Shown here: in pieces, positions 1-9,632 of the stretch
Layout: each line of letters opens with the position of its first letter
How positions within the stretch are numbered: the first letter of the stretch is position 1
NCBI GenBank assembly: GCA_021613335.1
Contig: JAJTWR010000278.1
Location: 1,751,501 to 1,815,500, forward strand
Reading direction: 5' to 3'
Source: Whitmania pigra
Lineage: Eukaryota; Annelida; Clitellata; Hirudinida; Haemopidae
Length of the DNA stretch: 64,000 nucleotides
Translations under genes and position numbers: made by a program
The notes under the pieces: generated by a model
What the model saw: only the letters and a program-made list of their open reading frames with translations
Databases searched by the model: none
Told to the model about the DNA's origin: nothing

Positions 1-3000
1 GTGCACCTACAAAGTTGCCAAAGTCGTGAGATGTGACGAAGATCTCTACTTCAACGACCTTCTGAAATCTTGTTCCACTGTCGAAGAACTTACCCGGAAA
101 GGAGGCAAGAATGCCATATTCCGTAAGTAGTGAAAATTGTCACTATTCTTTATTATTGTGTGTGACAATATTATCTTTTTAAACCAAGCGAAACCACGAC
201 TCCAGGAGATGATAGTTATTCCACAAAAACTTCGACTGTCATGCCTCCAGAATTGGACTGTCGGCAGCAAACCAGATGGGAGATACAAGGTCCCTAGTGA
301 CTGTCATTCATATATCAACTGCTCCTACGAAGTAGCCAAAGTCTTGAGATGTGACGAAGATCTCTACTTCAACGACCTCCTGAAATCTTGCACGACTGTC
401 GAAGAACTTACTCCTGGAAGAAAGGAAGAATGTCATATTCCTCCGGAAATGGACTGTAGTGACAAACCAGACGGAAGATACAAGAACCCTAGTGACTGCC
501 ATTCTTACATCAAGTGCACCTACAAAGTTGCCAAAGTCGTGAGATGTGACGAAGATCTCTACTTCAACGACCTTCTGAAATCTTGTTCCACTGTCGAAGA
601 ACTTACTCCGGAAAGGAGGCAAGAATGCCATATTCCGTAAGTAGTGAAAGATTGTCACTATTCTTTATTATTGTGTTTGACATATTTATCTTTTTAAACC
701 AAGCGACACCACGACTCCAGGAGATGATAGTTATTCCACAACAACTTCGACTGTCATGCCTCCAGAATTGGACTGTCGCAGCAAACCAGATGGGAGATAC
801 AAGGTCCCTAATGACTGTCACTCATATATCAACTGCTCCTACGAAGTAGCCAAAGTCTTGAGATGTGACGAAGATCTCTACTTCAACGACCTCCTGAAAT
901 CTTGCACGACTGTCGAAGAACTTACTCCTGAAAAAGGAAGAATGCATATTCCTCCGGAATGGACTGTAGTGACAAACCAGACGGAAGATACAAGAACCCT
1001 AGTGACTGCCATTCTTACATCAAGTGCACCTACAAGTTGCCAAAGTCGTGAGATGTGACGAAGATCTCTACTTCAACGACCTTCTGAAATCTTGTTCCAC
1101 TGTCGAAGAACTTACTCCGGAAAGGAGGCAAGAATGCCATATTCCGTAAGTAGTGAAAGATTGTCACTATTCTTTATTATTGGTTGACAATTTATCTTTT
1201 TAAACCAAGCGACACCACGACTCCAGGAGATGATAGTTATTCCACAACAACTTCGACTGTCATGCCTCCAGAATTGAACTGTCGCAGCAAACCAGATGGG
1301 AGATACAAGGTCCCTAATGACTGTCACTCATATATCAACTGCTCCTACGAAGTAGCCAAAGTCTTGAGATGTGACGAAGATCTCTACTTCAACGACCTCC
1401 TGAAATCTTGCACGACTGTCGAAGAACTTACTCCTGGAAGAAAGGAAGAATGTCATATTCCTCCGGAAATGGACTGTAGTGACAAACCAGACGGAAGATA
1501 CAAGAACCCTAGTGACTGCCATTCTTACATCAAGTGCACCTACAAAGTTGCCAAAGTCGTGAGATGTGACGAAGATCTCTACTTCAACGACCTCCTGAAA
1601 TCTTGCACGACTGTCGAAGAACTTACTCCTGGAAGAAAGGAAGAATGTCATATTCCTCCGGAAATGGACTGTAGTGACAAACCAGACGGAAGATACAAGA
1701 ACCCTAGTGACTGCCATTCTTACATCAAGTGCACCTACAAAGTTGCTCAAGTTGTGAGATGTGACGAAGATCTCTACTTCAACGACCTTCTGAAATCTTG
1801 TTCCACTGTCGAAGAACTTACTCCGGAAAGGAGGCAAGAATGCCATATTCCGTAAGTAATGAAAGATTGTCACTATTCTTTATTATTGTGTTGACAATAT
1901 ATTTCTTTTTAAACCAAGCGACACCACGACTCCAGGAGATGATAGTTATTCCACAACAACTTCGACTGTCATGCCTCCAGAATTGGACTGTCGCAGCAAA
2001 CCAGATGGGAGATACAAGGTCCCTAATGACTGTCACTCATATATCAACTGCTCCTACGAAGTAGCCAAAGTCTTGAGATGTGACGAAGATCTCTACTTCA
2101 ACGACCTCCTGAAATCTTGCACGACTGTCGAAGAACTTACTCCTGGAAGAAAGGAAGAATGTCATATTCCTCCGGAAATGGACTGTAGTGACAAACCAGA
2201 CGGAAGATACAAGAACCCTAGTGACTGCCATTCTTACATCAAGTGCACCTACAAAGTTGCCAAAGTCGTGAGATGTGACGAAGATCTCTACTTCAACGAC
2301 CTTCTGAAATCTTGTTCCACTCGAAGAAGAACTTACTCCGGAAAGGAGGCAAGAATGCCATATTCCGTAAGTGTATGAAAGATTGTCACTATTCTTTATT
2401 ATTGTGTTGACAATATTTATCTTTTTAAACCAAGCGACACCACGACTCCAGGAGATGATAGTTATTCCACAACAACTTCGACTGTCATGCCTCCAGAATT
2501 GGACTGTCGCAGCAAACCAGATGGGAGATACAAGGTCCCTAATGACTGTCACTCATATATCAACTGCTCCTACGAAGTAGCCAAAGTCTTGAGATGTGAC
2601 GAAGATCTCTACTTCAACGACCTCCTGAAATCTTGCACGACTGTCGAAGAACTTACTCCTGGAAGAAAGGAAGAATGTCATATTCCTCCGGAAATGGACT
2701 GTAGTGACAAACCAGACGGAAGATACAAGAACCCTAGTGACTGCCATTCTTACATCAAGTGCACCTACAAAGTTGCTCAAGTTGTGAGATGTGACGAAGA
2801 TCTCTACTTCAACGACCTTCTGAAATCTTGTTCCACTGTCGAAGAACTTACTCCGGAAAGGAGGCAAGAATGCCATATTCCGTAAGTAGTGAAAGATTGT
2901 CACTATTCTTTATTATTGTGTTGACAATATTTATCTTTTTAAACCAAGCGACACCACGACTCCAGGAGATGATAGTTATTCCACAACAACTTCGACTGTC

Positions 3001-3200
3001 ATGCCTCCAGAATTGGACTGTCGCAGCAAACCAGATGGGAGATACAAGGTCCCTAATGACTGTCACTCATATATCAACTGCTCCTACGAAGTAGCCAAAG
3101 TCTTGAGATGTGACGAAGATCTCTACTTCAACGACCTTCTGAAATCTTGCACGACTGTCGAAGAACTTACTCCGGAAAGGAGGGAAGAATGCTATCTTTC
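1..3200 (+). repeat. Tandem exon-intron array, ~515 bp period
   Basis: Exon starts at 189, 704, 1210, 1919, 2435 and 2949 give spacings of 515, 506, 709, 516 and 514 bp. The 709 bp unit carries one extra CBM14 domain (about 200 bp). Copies are nearly identical in exon and intron alike, including the intron motif ending in ttttaaaccaag. This points to recent duplication of whole exon-intron units or to ongoing gene conversion. Such arrays are also prone to assembly collapse. Confidence 0.95.
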
Positions 3201-3294
3201 GTAAGTGTTTTAATTGCTCAAATGTTTTAATAATGTTTTTAATGATGTCTCTAAATCTTGTTTTAGGATCGTGATGGAACCGAATGAATCTTGA
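1..3294 (+). CDS. Peritrophin-like multi-CBM14 chitin-binding protein, 3' part
   Basis: This is the 3' part of a gene for a secreted chitin-binding protein; its start lies left of the window. Exons by splice sites are 1-122, 189-636, 704-1145, 1210-1851, 1919-2366, 2435-2881, 2949-3200 and 3267-3294 (stop 3292-3294). Introns are 63-67 bp, begin GTAAGT and are all phase 2. Each exon opens with a Ser/Thr-rich linker (DTTTPGDDSYSTTTS) and then encodes one to three peritrophin-A (CBM14) domains. The recurring core is KPDGRYK-x-P-x-DCHSYI-x-C, followed by RCDEDLYFNDLLKSC. The Cys spacing and the aromatic and Asp residues fit CBM14; Thr-rich linkers between domains are typical of peritrophic-matrix mucins. 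Indels break exons 704-1145 and 1919-2366, and a -1/+1 pair affects the first two exons (see findings). The final exon adds a short tail. Family call is strong; the exact role (gut lining, cuticle or egg coat) is unknown. Confidence 0.88.
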
Positions 3295-3402
3295 GACATG
3301 ACAAATGAGTCGACCAATTGTCCCGTTGAGGCTTTTTGATCTTCGAATTACTTTAACCTAAATTTGAAATAGTCTTAAATGATGTCATTACTTTGACGTT
3401 GA

Positions 3403-3408
3403 AATAAA
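3403..3408 (+). terminator. Poly(A) signal of the CBM14 gene
   Basis: An AATAAA hexamer lies about 110 bp after the stop codon at 3292-3294, in an AT-rich stretch with no other coding signal. It is the first canonical signal downstream and probably ends the transcript. Confidence 0.5.
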
Positions 3409-3734
3409 TTTTTCTGATATTTGACCAACAATTGTGTTATTATCTTTTTGTTCATGCTAGTTAGCTCAGAGGTTCTCTATTGTTAAAAGAAAAACTCGTT
3501 ATCTGTCATGTTCTTAATTTGCTCTGCCACAAGGTGTTTATCAATCTATTTACTTTATGGTTACCAGGAAGCCTTGCTGATACTGTGCAAGTGTCGTTTC
3601 ATAAATGAAATACATTTACTTCTTGAATTCGGTTAATCAAGTTGTATTTAGAGGGCTTCGTTTTATTTACGAAAACCTTGAATGAGAATGCTAAGTATAA
3701 CAAGAGCCCGCCTGCTACATCTTGCCTCTACCTC

Positions 3735-4195
3735 TGGAGACAGAACCATTTTTGCCAAAGCATTCACTTGCTTCGACCATTATTGGAATATTGTTCCCCA
3801 ATATGTAATCCCCACCTCAAATATCTTGGTAAAAGAATCGAGTCAGTCCAAAGAAGATTCACAAAAGCAATTCCTAGCCTTCGACACCAAACTATACTCA
3901 GCCAGACTTAATATTTTAGGGCTCAGCTCATCTGAACATAGACGTTTAATTACTGATTTATACTTTTTGTTTAGGTGGTCTGATGAAAAGTGATCTTTTA
4001 AGTTTTGTTCAATTTTCGGAATGTAATCGAACACGGGGACATCGCTTTAAGTTACATGCGGAGAAGTTTTCGGTTAATATTGCTAGAAATATTTTTTGCT
4101 CTCTGGAACTTTTTACCAGACGAGGTGGTATTTGCCGGTACGTTTCTCTATTAAAATCATTACTTCTTGACATTAATTTCTGTAAATCTTTGTAA
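3735..4195 (+). mobile_element. Non-LTR retrotransposon relic, RT C-terminal end
   Basis: Broken reading frames here carry the tail of a CR1/Jockey-like reverse transcriptase. Visible pieces, across at least two frames, are RPLLEYCSPICNPHL, ESVQRRFTK, LNILGLSSSEHRRLITDL, RTRGHRFKLHAEKF and a final INFCKSL. These follow the usual order for the region after the RT thumb, ending just before the element's 3' UTR. The frame changes near 3900 and 3990, and the 5' part (endonuclease and RT core) is missing, so this is a dead 5'-truncated copy. Confidence 0.7.
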
Positions 4196-4720
4196 TGTAA
4201 ATACTCATAAACCAGGTTATCCTACCATTTAAACCATCTAAAGACCTAGGTTGATGTTCAAACTTGGAAATCTCTTGTGTATGGACGTAGAATTTTGCTT
4301 GTGAGGAACTAACCACAGCTGGCTGTTTATTAAACTTGAAATGCTGACATTTTTAAACAATCGAAATGTTGCCCAACATGCCTGTTCACTTCTGAATGAT
4401 GAGATTAATTTCAAAAGTAGTTTTTTATAAAATTATTTTTGTAATTACTTCTATTTTAGTATTTATTTTACGCAGCGTTTCATTCGAGCATACTTAAGAT
4501 TAATTTTTTCAAAATAAAAATTTTATTTAAAAAAAAATTACATTAATATATTTTGAAGAAACAAATGATTAATAAAGCATTATCTAAAGAGATGAATTCA
4601 ATCTTTCTTGTGTCTTCTAATAAAATTAGAAGTAGCAGAAAAGTAGTAGTAGAAAAGTAGCAGGATTACCATCGAAGTCATCATCATCAAGATCGTCATT
4701 ATCAAGAAGCCAGCACCACC
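4196..4720. other. Intergenic, no gene seen
   Basis: The stretch is AT-rich and has no convincing reading frame or splice pattern. A few short purine repeats (agtagtagaaaag near 4630) and a tca/atc-rich run near 4680 are the only visible structure. Confidence 0.5.
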
Positions 4721-4748
4721 GTTGAAGCCAGAAACTTTTTATGTCATC

Positions 4749-5281
4749 ATGAAAACGTTTTGGTTATGCAAGTTGCCAACAGACACAATGCAAGATGACT
4801 CTTCAATGCCTGTGTGTGCGTGGAACCCAAGTAATTATCTATATGACGACGATGATGATGAAAATAATGACTACTTTGAATGCTACCGGCAAAGAAGACA
4901 AATTTATTTTAGGGAATTGTATGAAGTTTCTGTAATGCGGTAAATTCATCCGTTCTAATTAGAGTACTGGTTAAGGAATTAAATAGAGGTTCAAACAAGT
5001 GAACAAGGTCAATAACCATTGCTACCAGTCGACCATGTGACGTCCTCGAAACAGAGCGACACCGCATCCTATACGTCACAAATCTGGCCTTCGATGTCAC
5101 ACTTGATGAGCTAAAACACTACTTCTTCACCAGCGTTCCAGACCTAAGAGCTTCCGTCCTGTACCATGAACCGGGCATCAGTTCTGGGACCGGGTTTGTG
5201 ACATTGTATGATTGAAACGACAGACTGTTGGCACTTCTTCGGTTTGATTTCCATGAGCTTAAAGGGCATTTGTTGGGTTGA
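4749..5281 (+). pseudogene. Two-exon acidic + RRM protein gene, with in-frame stop
   Basis: Exon 4749-4939 encodes an acidic stretch (YDDDDDENNDYFE). Its phase-2 donor at 4940 matches an acceptor at 5028. The second exon (5029-5281) reads as an RNA recognition motif: RNP2-like ILYVTNLAFDVTLDELKHYF, RNP1-like GTGFVTLYD, then LLALLRFDFHELKGHLLG. A TGA at 5213-5215 interrupts the last third of the RRM, although the frame stays open and RRM-like after it. An acidic region followed by an RRM recalls nucleolin-type proteins. The single stop and the lack of further exons suggest a pseudogene or a base error. The RRM itself is well supported; the gene model is tentative. Confidence 0.45.
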
Positions 5282-7200
5282 TTTGTGTCGAAGCCTGGGC
5301 AACAGAAGAATGGAGTCACCCATCTGGGGCGAAATACTTCACAATTTGGAGAAACATAAATGAAATTCGGTCTACTAAGCCTTACAAACAAAAATGGCAG
5401 TCGTTGTTGATGTTCGACTTGTGCCAGTTTTATAATTTCTAACATTTTATTGAACTGATAAATCAGACAAACTGACATCCTTTTCACAATTCATCGCACA
5501 AAATATCAAACATTTCTTTGCATTAATTGTCGTTCAAAAAATATTGTTAGAAATTGTATTACAACATTTAAAACTTGTAGAAATGAAAATTTGAACCTCT
5601 CGCCCCCCCCCCCAAAAAAAAATTTCTGGCTACGGCCCTGAATTAAACACCATAAATTTATCACATAATGGTTTAACTTCGAAAAGGTATCAAATCTTAA
5701 AGATTAAAGGAATAAATGACGGAAGACACGTTCTACGCTAAGACTTTTCTTGTTATTCGAATATTGTTTCTGCATTTTTAATTTGAATTCAAAGAGACCA
5801 GCAGTATGCCACGAATGAAGCCTAATAACAGCCACAATAATAAAATTTATCCTCTGATTTGTTGTTTTGAACGTTGTCGATAACACAATTTTAAAATGTT
5901 TCAGGTAAGGTATGAATATGTAGTAATGTAATAAGAATTTAAATCTGGTACGAATGTGAACTAATCTAGATTAAAATAAGATTTTTATTCAATTAATAAC
6001 GTGAGGAAGTAAACCAACTCTCCAACTACAATTTCCTAAAATATTTAAACATCCAAATATTTTTTAAAAGCATTTAATTATTTAAAGTTAGTAGCACAAG
6101 TTGTCTCAATGTTGACTGCAAATCACTTCCAGAACTAATGAGAGCCACGAGACGAAAGTCCATAGAATCCATCCACCAAAATTGAAAATTGCTGGAGATC
6201 TGATGTTGGAAATTGAAAAAGACTTCAAATTCACCTCTTAAAACAAATTTAATCACACATTTATGAATAATAATATAATATTCGTTTAGTAATTTTGATT
6301 TATTTTTATAAATAATTTTTAATTTACTAAGTTTTAGAATAACTAATTATAAATATTATTAATAAATTATTTAATATTAATATACTTTTAGTAATTGTTT
6401 AATAATATAAACCATAACGTTTTAAAGACAGTCATATTATATTTTAAAAGTTATGCCATATTACAATAATTATATTATATTTTAATAATTTTATTACATT
6501 TTAATTATTTTATATTTTAATGTTTTAATTACCCTGCTCTGATTGGTTGTGGTTGAGGTCTGATGGAAATAATTTTAGATTTATTACTTCGAGCAAATTT
6601 TTACCTTGAGTTATTTATTTATTAATAAATAAAACCAAATTATATAAATCAATTATAATAATACACTTTAAGTTCATGGATTAGCAATAACTTTCTAACA
6701 ATTCACATTGTGTTAATATTGTGCTTTATTGTTAACAACATGTCTTCACATACTGTACATTTCCAAATGGTTCATCTTTTGGCCTGAGAGATAAAAGAAA
6801 ATAATTTCAAAAGTTTTAAAACATTGTAAGAAAAATTTCAGCTATTATTGATAATATCAGCTTTATTTACGCTCAAATATTCGAAAAGTTAAAATTTTGA
6901 AGTGACTAAATCTACAACACTTTTCAAATTTTTGAGAAGAAATTGCTGATACTTGCAATAATTGCTGAAATTTCAAATTTATATTAAAATAACTGTAAGT
7001 TATAAAATAACATGTAACAATAATTTTAAAATATGAAATTATTTACGTGACACAAGACAGATTAATTCAATTATTACTTTTGTGGAATTATAATTTTCGG
7101 AGTTGTTCTGAAAATCAAATTAAATCGAAAGTATAATTTTCTTATAATTCTGCAATTACGTTAAATTTATATATCTCAAAGTTTCACCATTATTAGTGTT
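5282..7200. other. Intergenic AT-rich DNA
   Basis: No gene is supported. Near 5600-5640 a C-run, an A-run and the sequence tggctacggccctg resemble one terminus of a hAT-type transposon, but no partner end was found. From about 6260 to 6540 the DNA is almost pure A/T with short TAATATTA-like motifs. Confidence 0.5.
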
Positions 7201-7203
7201 TTT

Positions 7204-7290
7204 AATATTATAATAATTATAATAGTAATAATAATAATAACAATAATAATAACAATAATAATAATAACAATAATAATAATAATAACAATA
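7204..7290. repeat. (AAT)n/(AAC) microsatellite
   Basis: Imperfect AAT/AAC trinucleotide tract. It directly adjoins the 3' tail of a minus-strand SINE-like element starting at 7291, so it may be the degenerated tail repeat of that element. Confidence 0.85.
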
Positions 7291-7455
7291 ATAATGATAT
7301 GTTTATTTGTATAGCGCCATAAGCGCAAGGGGCGCTCAACCATAGCGCTAACGGCGATTTGTGGCTGTGCAAGCTGGGTTTCGAACACGACATCTTACAA
7401 CTGTTGCCATTACCGCTGCATGCATTCGACCAACCTGCACGACTGTTCATGTGGT
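7291..7455 (-). mobile_element. tRNA-derived SINE copy
   Basis: Read on the minus strand, this has a tRNA-like head with a pol III B-box (gtgttcgaaacccagc) and a body ending ggcgctatacaaataaac. The head and the tail closely match the plus-strand copy at 24,895-25,055. No coding frame is present. The tail runs straight into the AAT tract at 7204-7290. Confidence 0.6.
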
Positions 7456-7459
7456 ATCT

Positions 7460-8550
7460 CAAATGTTCCATTAAACATTTTAACTTAAAATAAATTTAAA
7501 AAATAATTTAAATCATAATTTACAAATAAATCTTTTAATAATTATAAAATGCTTATTATTTGATCTTAGATTTGACATTTTAATAGTATTTTTTATAAAT
7601 CATCAATGAACGTAAGTATTTTGTCTTTATATAAGACACGAAACTCTAGCCAATAATCATATTCAAACATTTTCATTTAATACAACTTAATTATTTTTAG
7701 ACGTTTTTCAATATACTTTTTTGGTATAATTCGTACTGGTTCCTCTTTCTCTTCCTCGTCTGAGAAATCCATGACTGTTCCATTTCTTCTGTCTGAATAA
7801 GTATTTTAAACAGAAATCGACTCTAGTCATGAAATAAAATGACTCTATTCATTTAATGCAATTACTTATTGAACACATTTAAACATAGAAAAAACTCTTA
7901 TCGGAAAACACAAAAATCTTCGTGAAATTTTAAACACAATCAAAATTTTTAAGTGGGCTTCATAATATTTAATAAAATTCAATATCACAGCTATTATTTT
8001 TGTTCGTTCCATTGAAAGCCTTAATGAAAGTAATGTATTGGTAAATTTAAGAGAAATATTTTGTAAACAGGTTTATTTTGACCAAATTGATTAAAAGCAA
8101 ACGGTTTATAATTATGAAAAACTATTTTAAAATAGTTTCTGACAGAAATTAATATTATAATTTGAATTTATTAAAAAAAAAGCAATTTTTTGCTTATAAG
8201 ATTTCCATATTTAATTTTAGTTTAAATAATTTTCAACTTATTCTGACCATTAATTCAATTAATTAATTAAATGATTCTTTAACCCTGACATCATAATGAC
8301 TAATTGGTTCATACCTAAAATATCTTACAAACAATTAAGAATCTGTTAAACATGCTCACCCTGGATCAGAACAACTCTGCTTATTACTGAAAAATCATCC
8401 TCTTGACTCGCAAATGTCTTAAGAGTGAAATTTTTTCGAAATATTCTGTAGACTCTTGAATTGTTTACAAAATAATCAACATATATTGAAAATTATCTAC
8501 ATAAATCATGCCTCTTCATATTCATTCTAATTGGTTAGGTATTAGCAAAT
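7460..8550. other. Intergenic AT-rich DNA
   Basis: Nothing coding is supported. Both strands are rich in stops and no repeats of note were seen. Confidence 0.5.
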
Positions 8551-8558
8551 GTCATCGG

Positions 8559-9596
8559 CAAGGTTGTCAGTGTTGGGTTTTTAAGCCAAGATCTTGGAAT
8601 TTTTTTAATTTTGGACCCAATCTGGTTTTCTAGGTGTTTTGTTTGAAAAACTGGGTGTTTGTGAAGCAATTTTTGTTGTAAAAATAATATTATGTAAGGT
8701 TCTTTGGTTTATCGTTTCAATAAGGAACTTTCATCACTGTCGATTTCCTTCTTTTCCGTCATTATTGCAAGTGCGTTAAACTTTTATTTTCGAACAATGG
8801 GCGGTGATGCTGTTACTCCAGTTGCTAACAGTGTTGATCCACCCCGTACGAAAGGTAAGAGGTGGTACAATCATGCATTTAATGATGATTTGTTGGCAGT
8901 CTTAATGCTAAAGAATTTGATACCAGCAGATTCCAACAATCGCTTTGGAATGAAATGTTTGTGTTTATTGAATAGCACTAATAAATCAGGTCTGCTGGCA
9001 GAGACCAGAAACATGTGAAAACATGAAGGCCCGAGCTTGGATCTTGGCCAGTTTTGCAGAACTACTAACCATCTCTAAATTCAAGGTAAAGTAACTCAAG
9101 CTAAGCTAGTGTTAAAGGCTTTTAAGGCCGAACACAATACTCCGTTTATTCCTGACAATAGTTTGTTTGGTGATGTGACGCAAGGACGTTGTTGGCAGAA
9201 ATATGACAATAATAGGAAACATGACATCCAAGACTCAAATTAAATTTTGCTTATTTGCATCGGTTTACGACTCTGTAGAATTTTTGTATTAAAATAAAAT
9301 TATGTTTTACTTAATTCAGTGTTGATCTAATCTTTATTTAATTTTGGTATTTATGATGATGCAATTTCTGACAGACTCTGAATGTTCTAAATAAAATAAA
9401 ATTGTGTTTGACTTGTTTCATTAATAATCTGATATTTACTTATTTGGGAACCCATGGCTGTGTATAATAACATGAATCGTAATTTAAAAATGATAATAAT
9501 TGACAATAAAAGCTGGTTTTTATATGATATGGGTGTTTCTTGGTGTTTTTGGTCTGGCGAACTGCGGTTTTTTCAAAAATCTCACTGGCAACCCTG
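8559..9596 (+). mobile_element. hAT-like non-autonomous DNA transposon
   Basis: The left end reads caaggttgtcagtg and the right end cactggcaaccctg, which are inverted copies of each other with two mismatches. The form CAGGGTTGCCAGTG is typical of hAT termini. Flanks are gtcatcgg (8551-8558) and atcatcgg (9597-9604), an 8-bp target duplication with one mismatch, as expected for hAT insertion. The interior holds a 104-codon open frame at 8704-9018 with no recognisable transposase domain, so the element was probably mobilised in trans. Length is 1038 bp. Confidence 0.65.
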
Positions 9597-9632
9597 ATCA
9601 TCGGTAATGCATAGCTTTTAAATCAAATCAAG

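Noticed and set aside
308..3066. Repeated minus-strand frames of 70-180 codons across the CBM14 array
   Set aside because: They are antisense shadows of the CBM14 exons and repeat with the same period. The plus-strand frames have correct splice phases and conserved Cys patterns.
5119..5487. A 122-codon minus-strand frame
   Set aside because: It overlaps the RRM exon in antisense, has no recognised domain, and no splice or signal features.
5600..5640. Sequence resembling one hAT terminus (tggctacggccctg)
   Set aside because: No matching left end or target duplication was found, so the element cannot be delimited.
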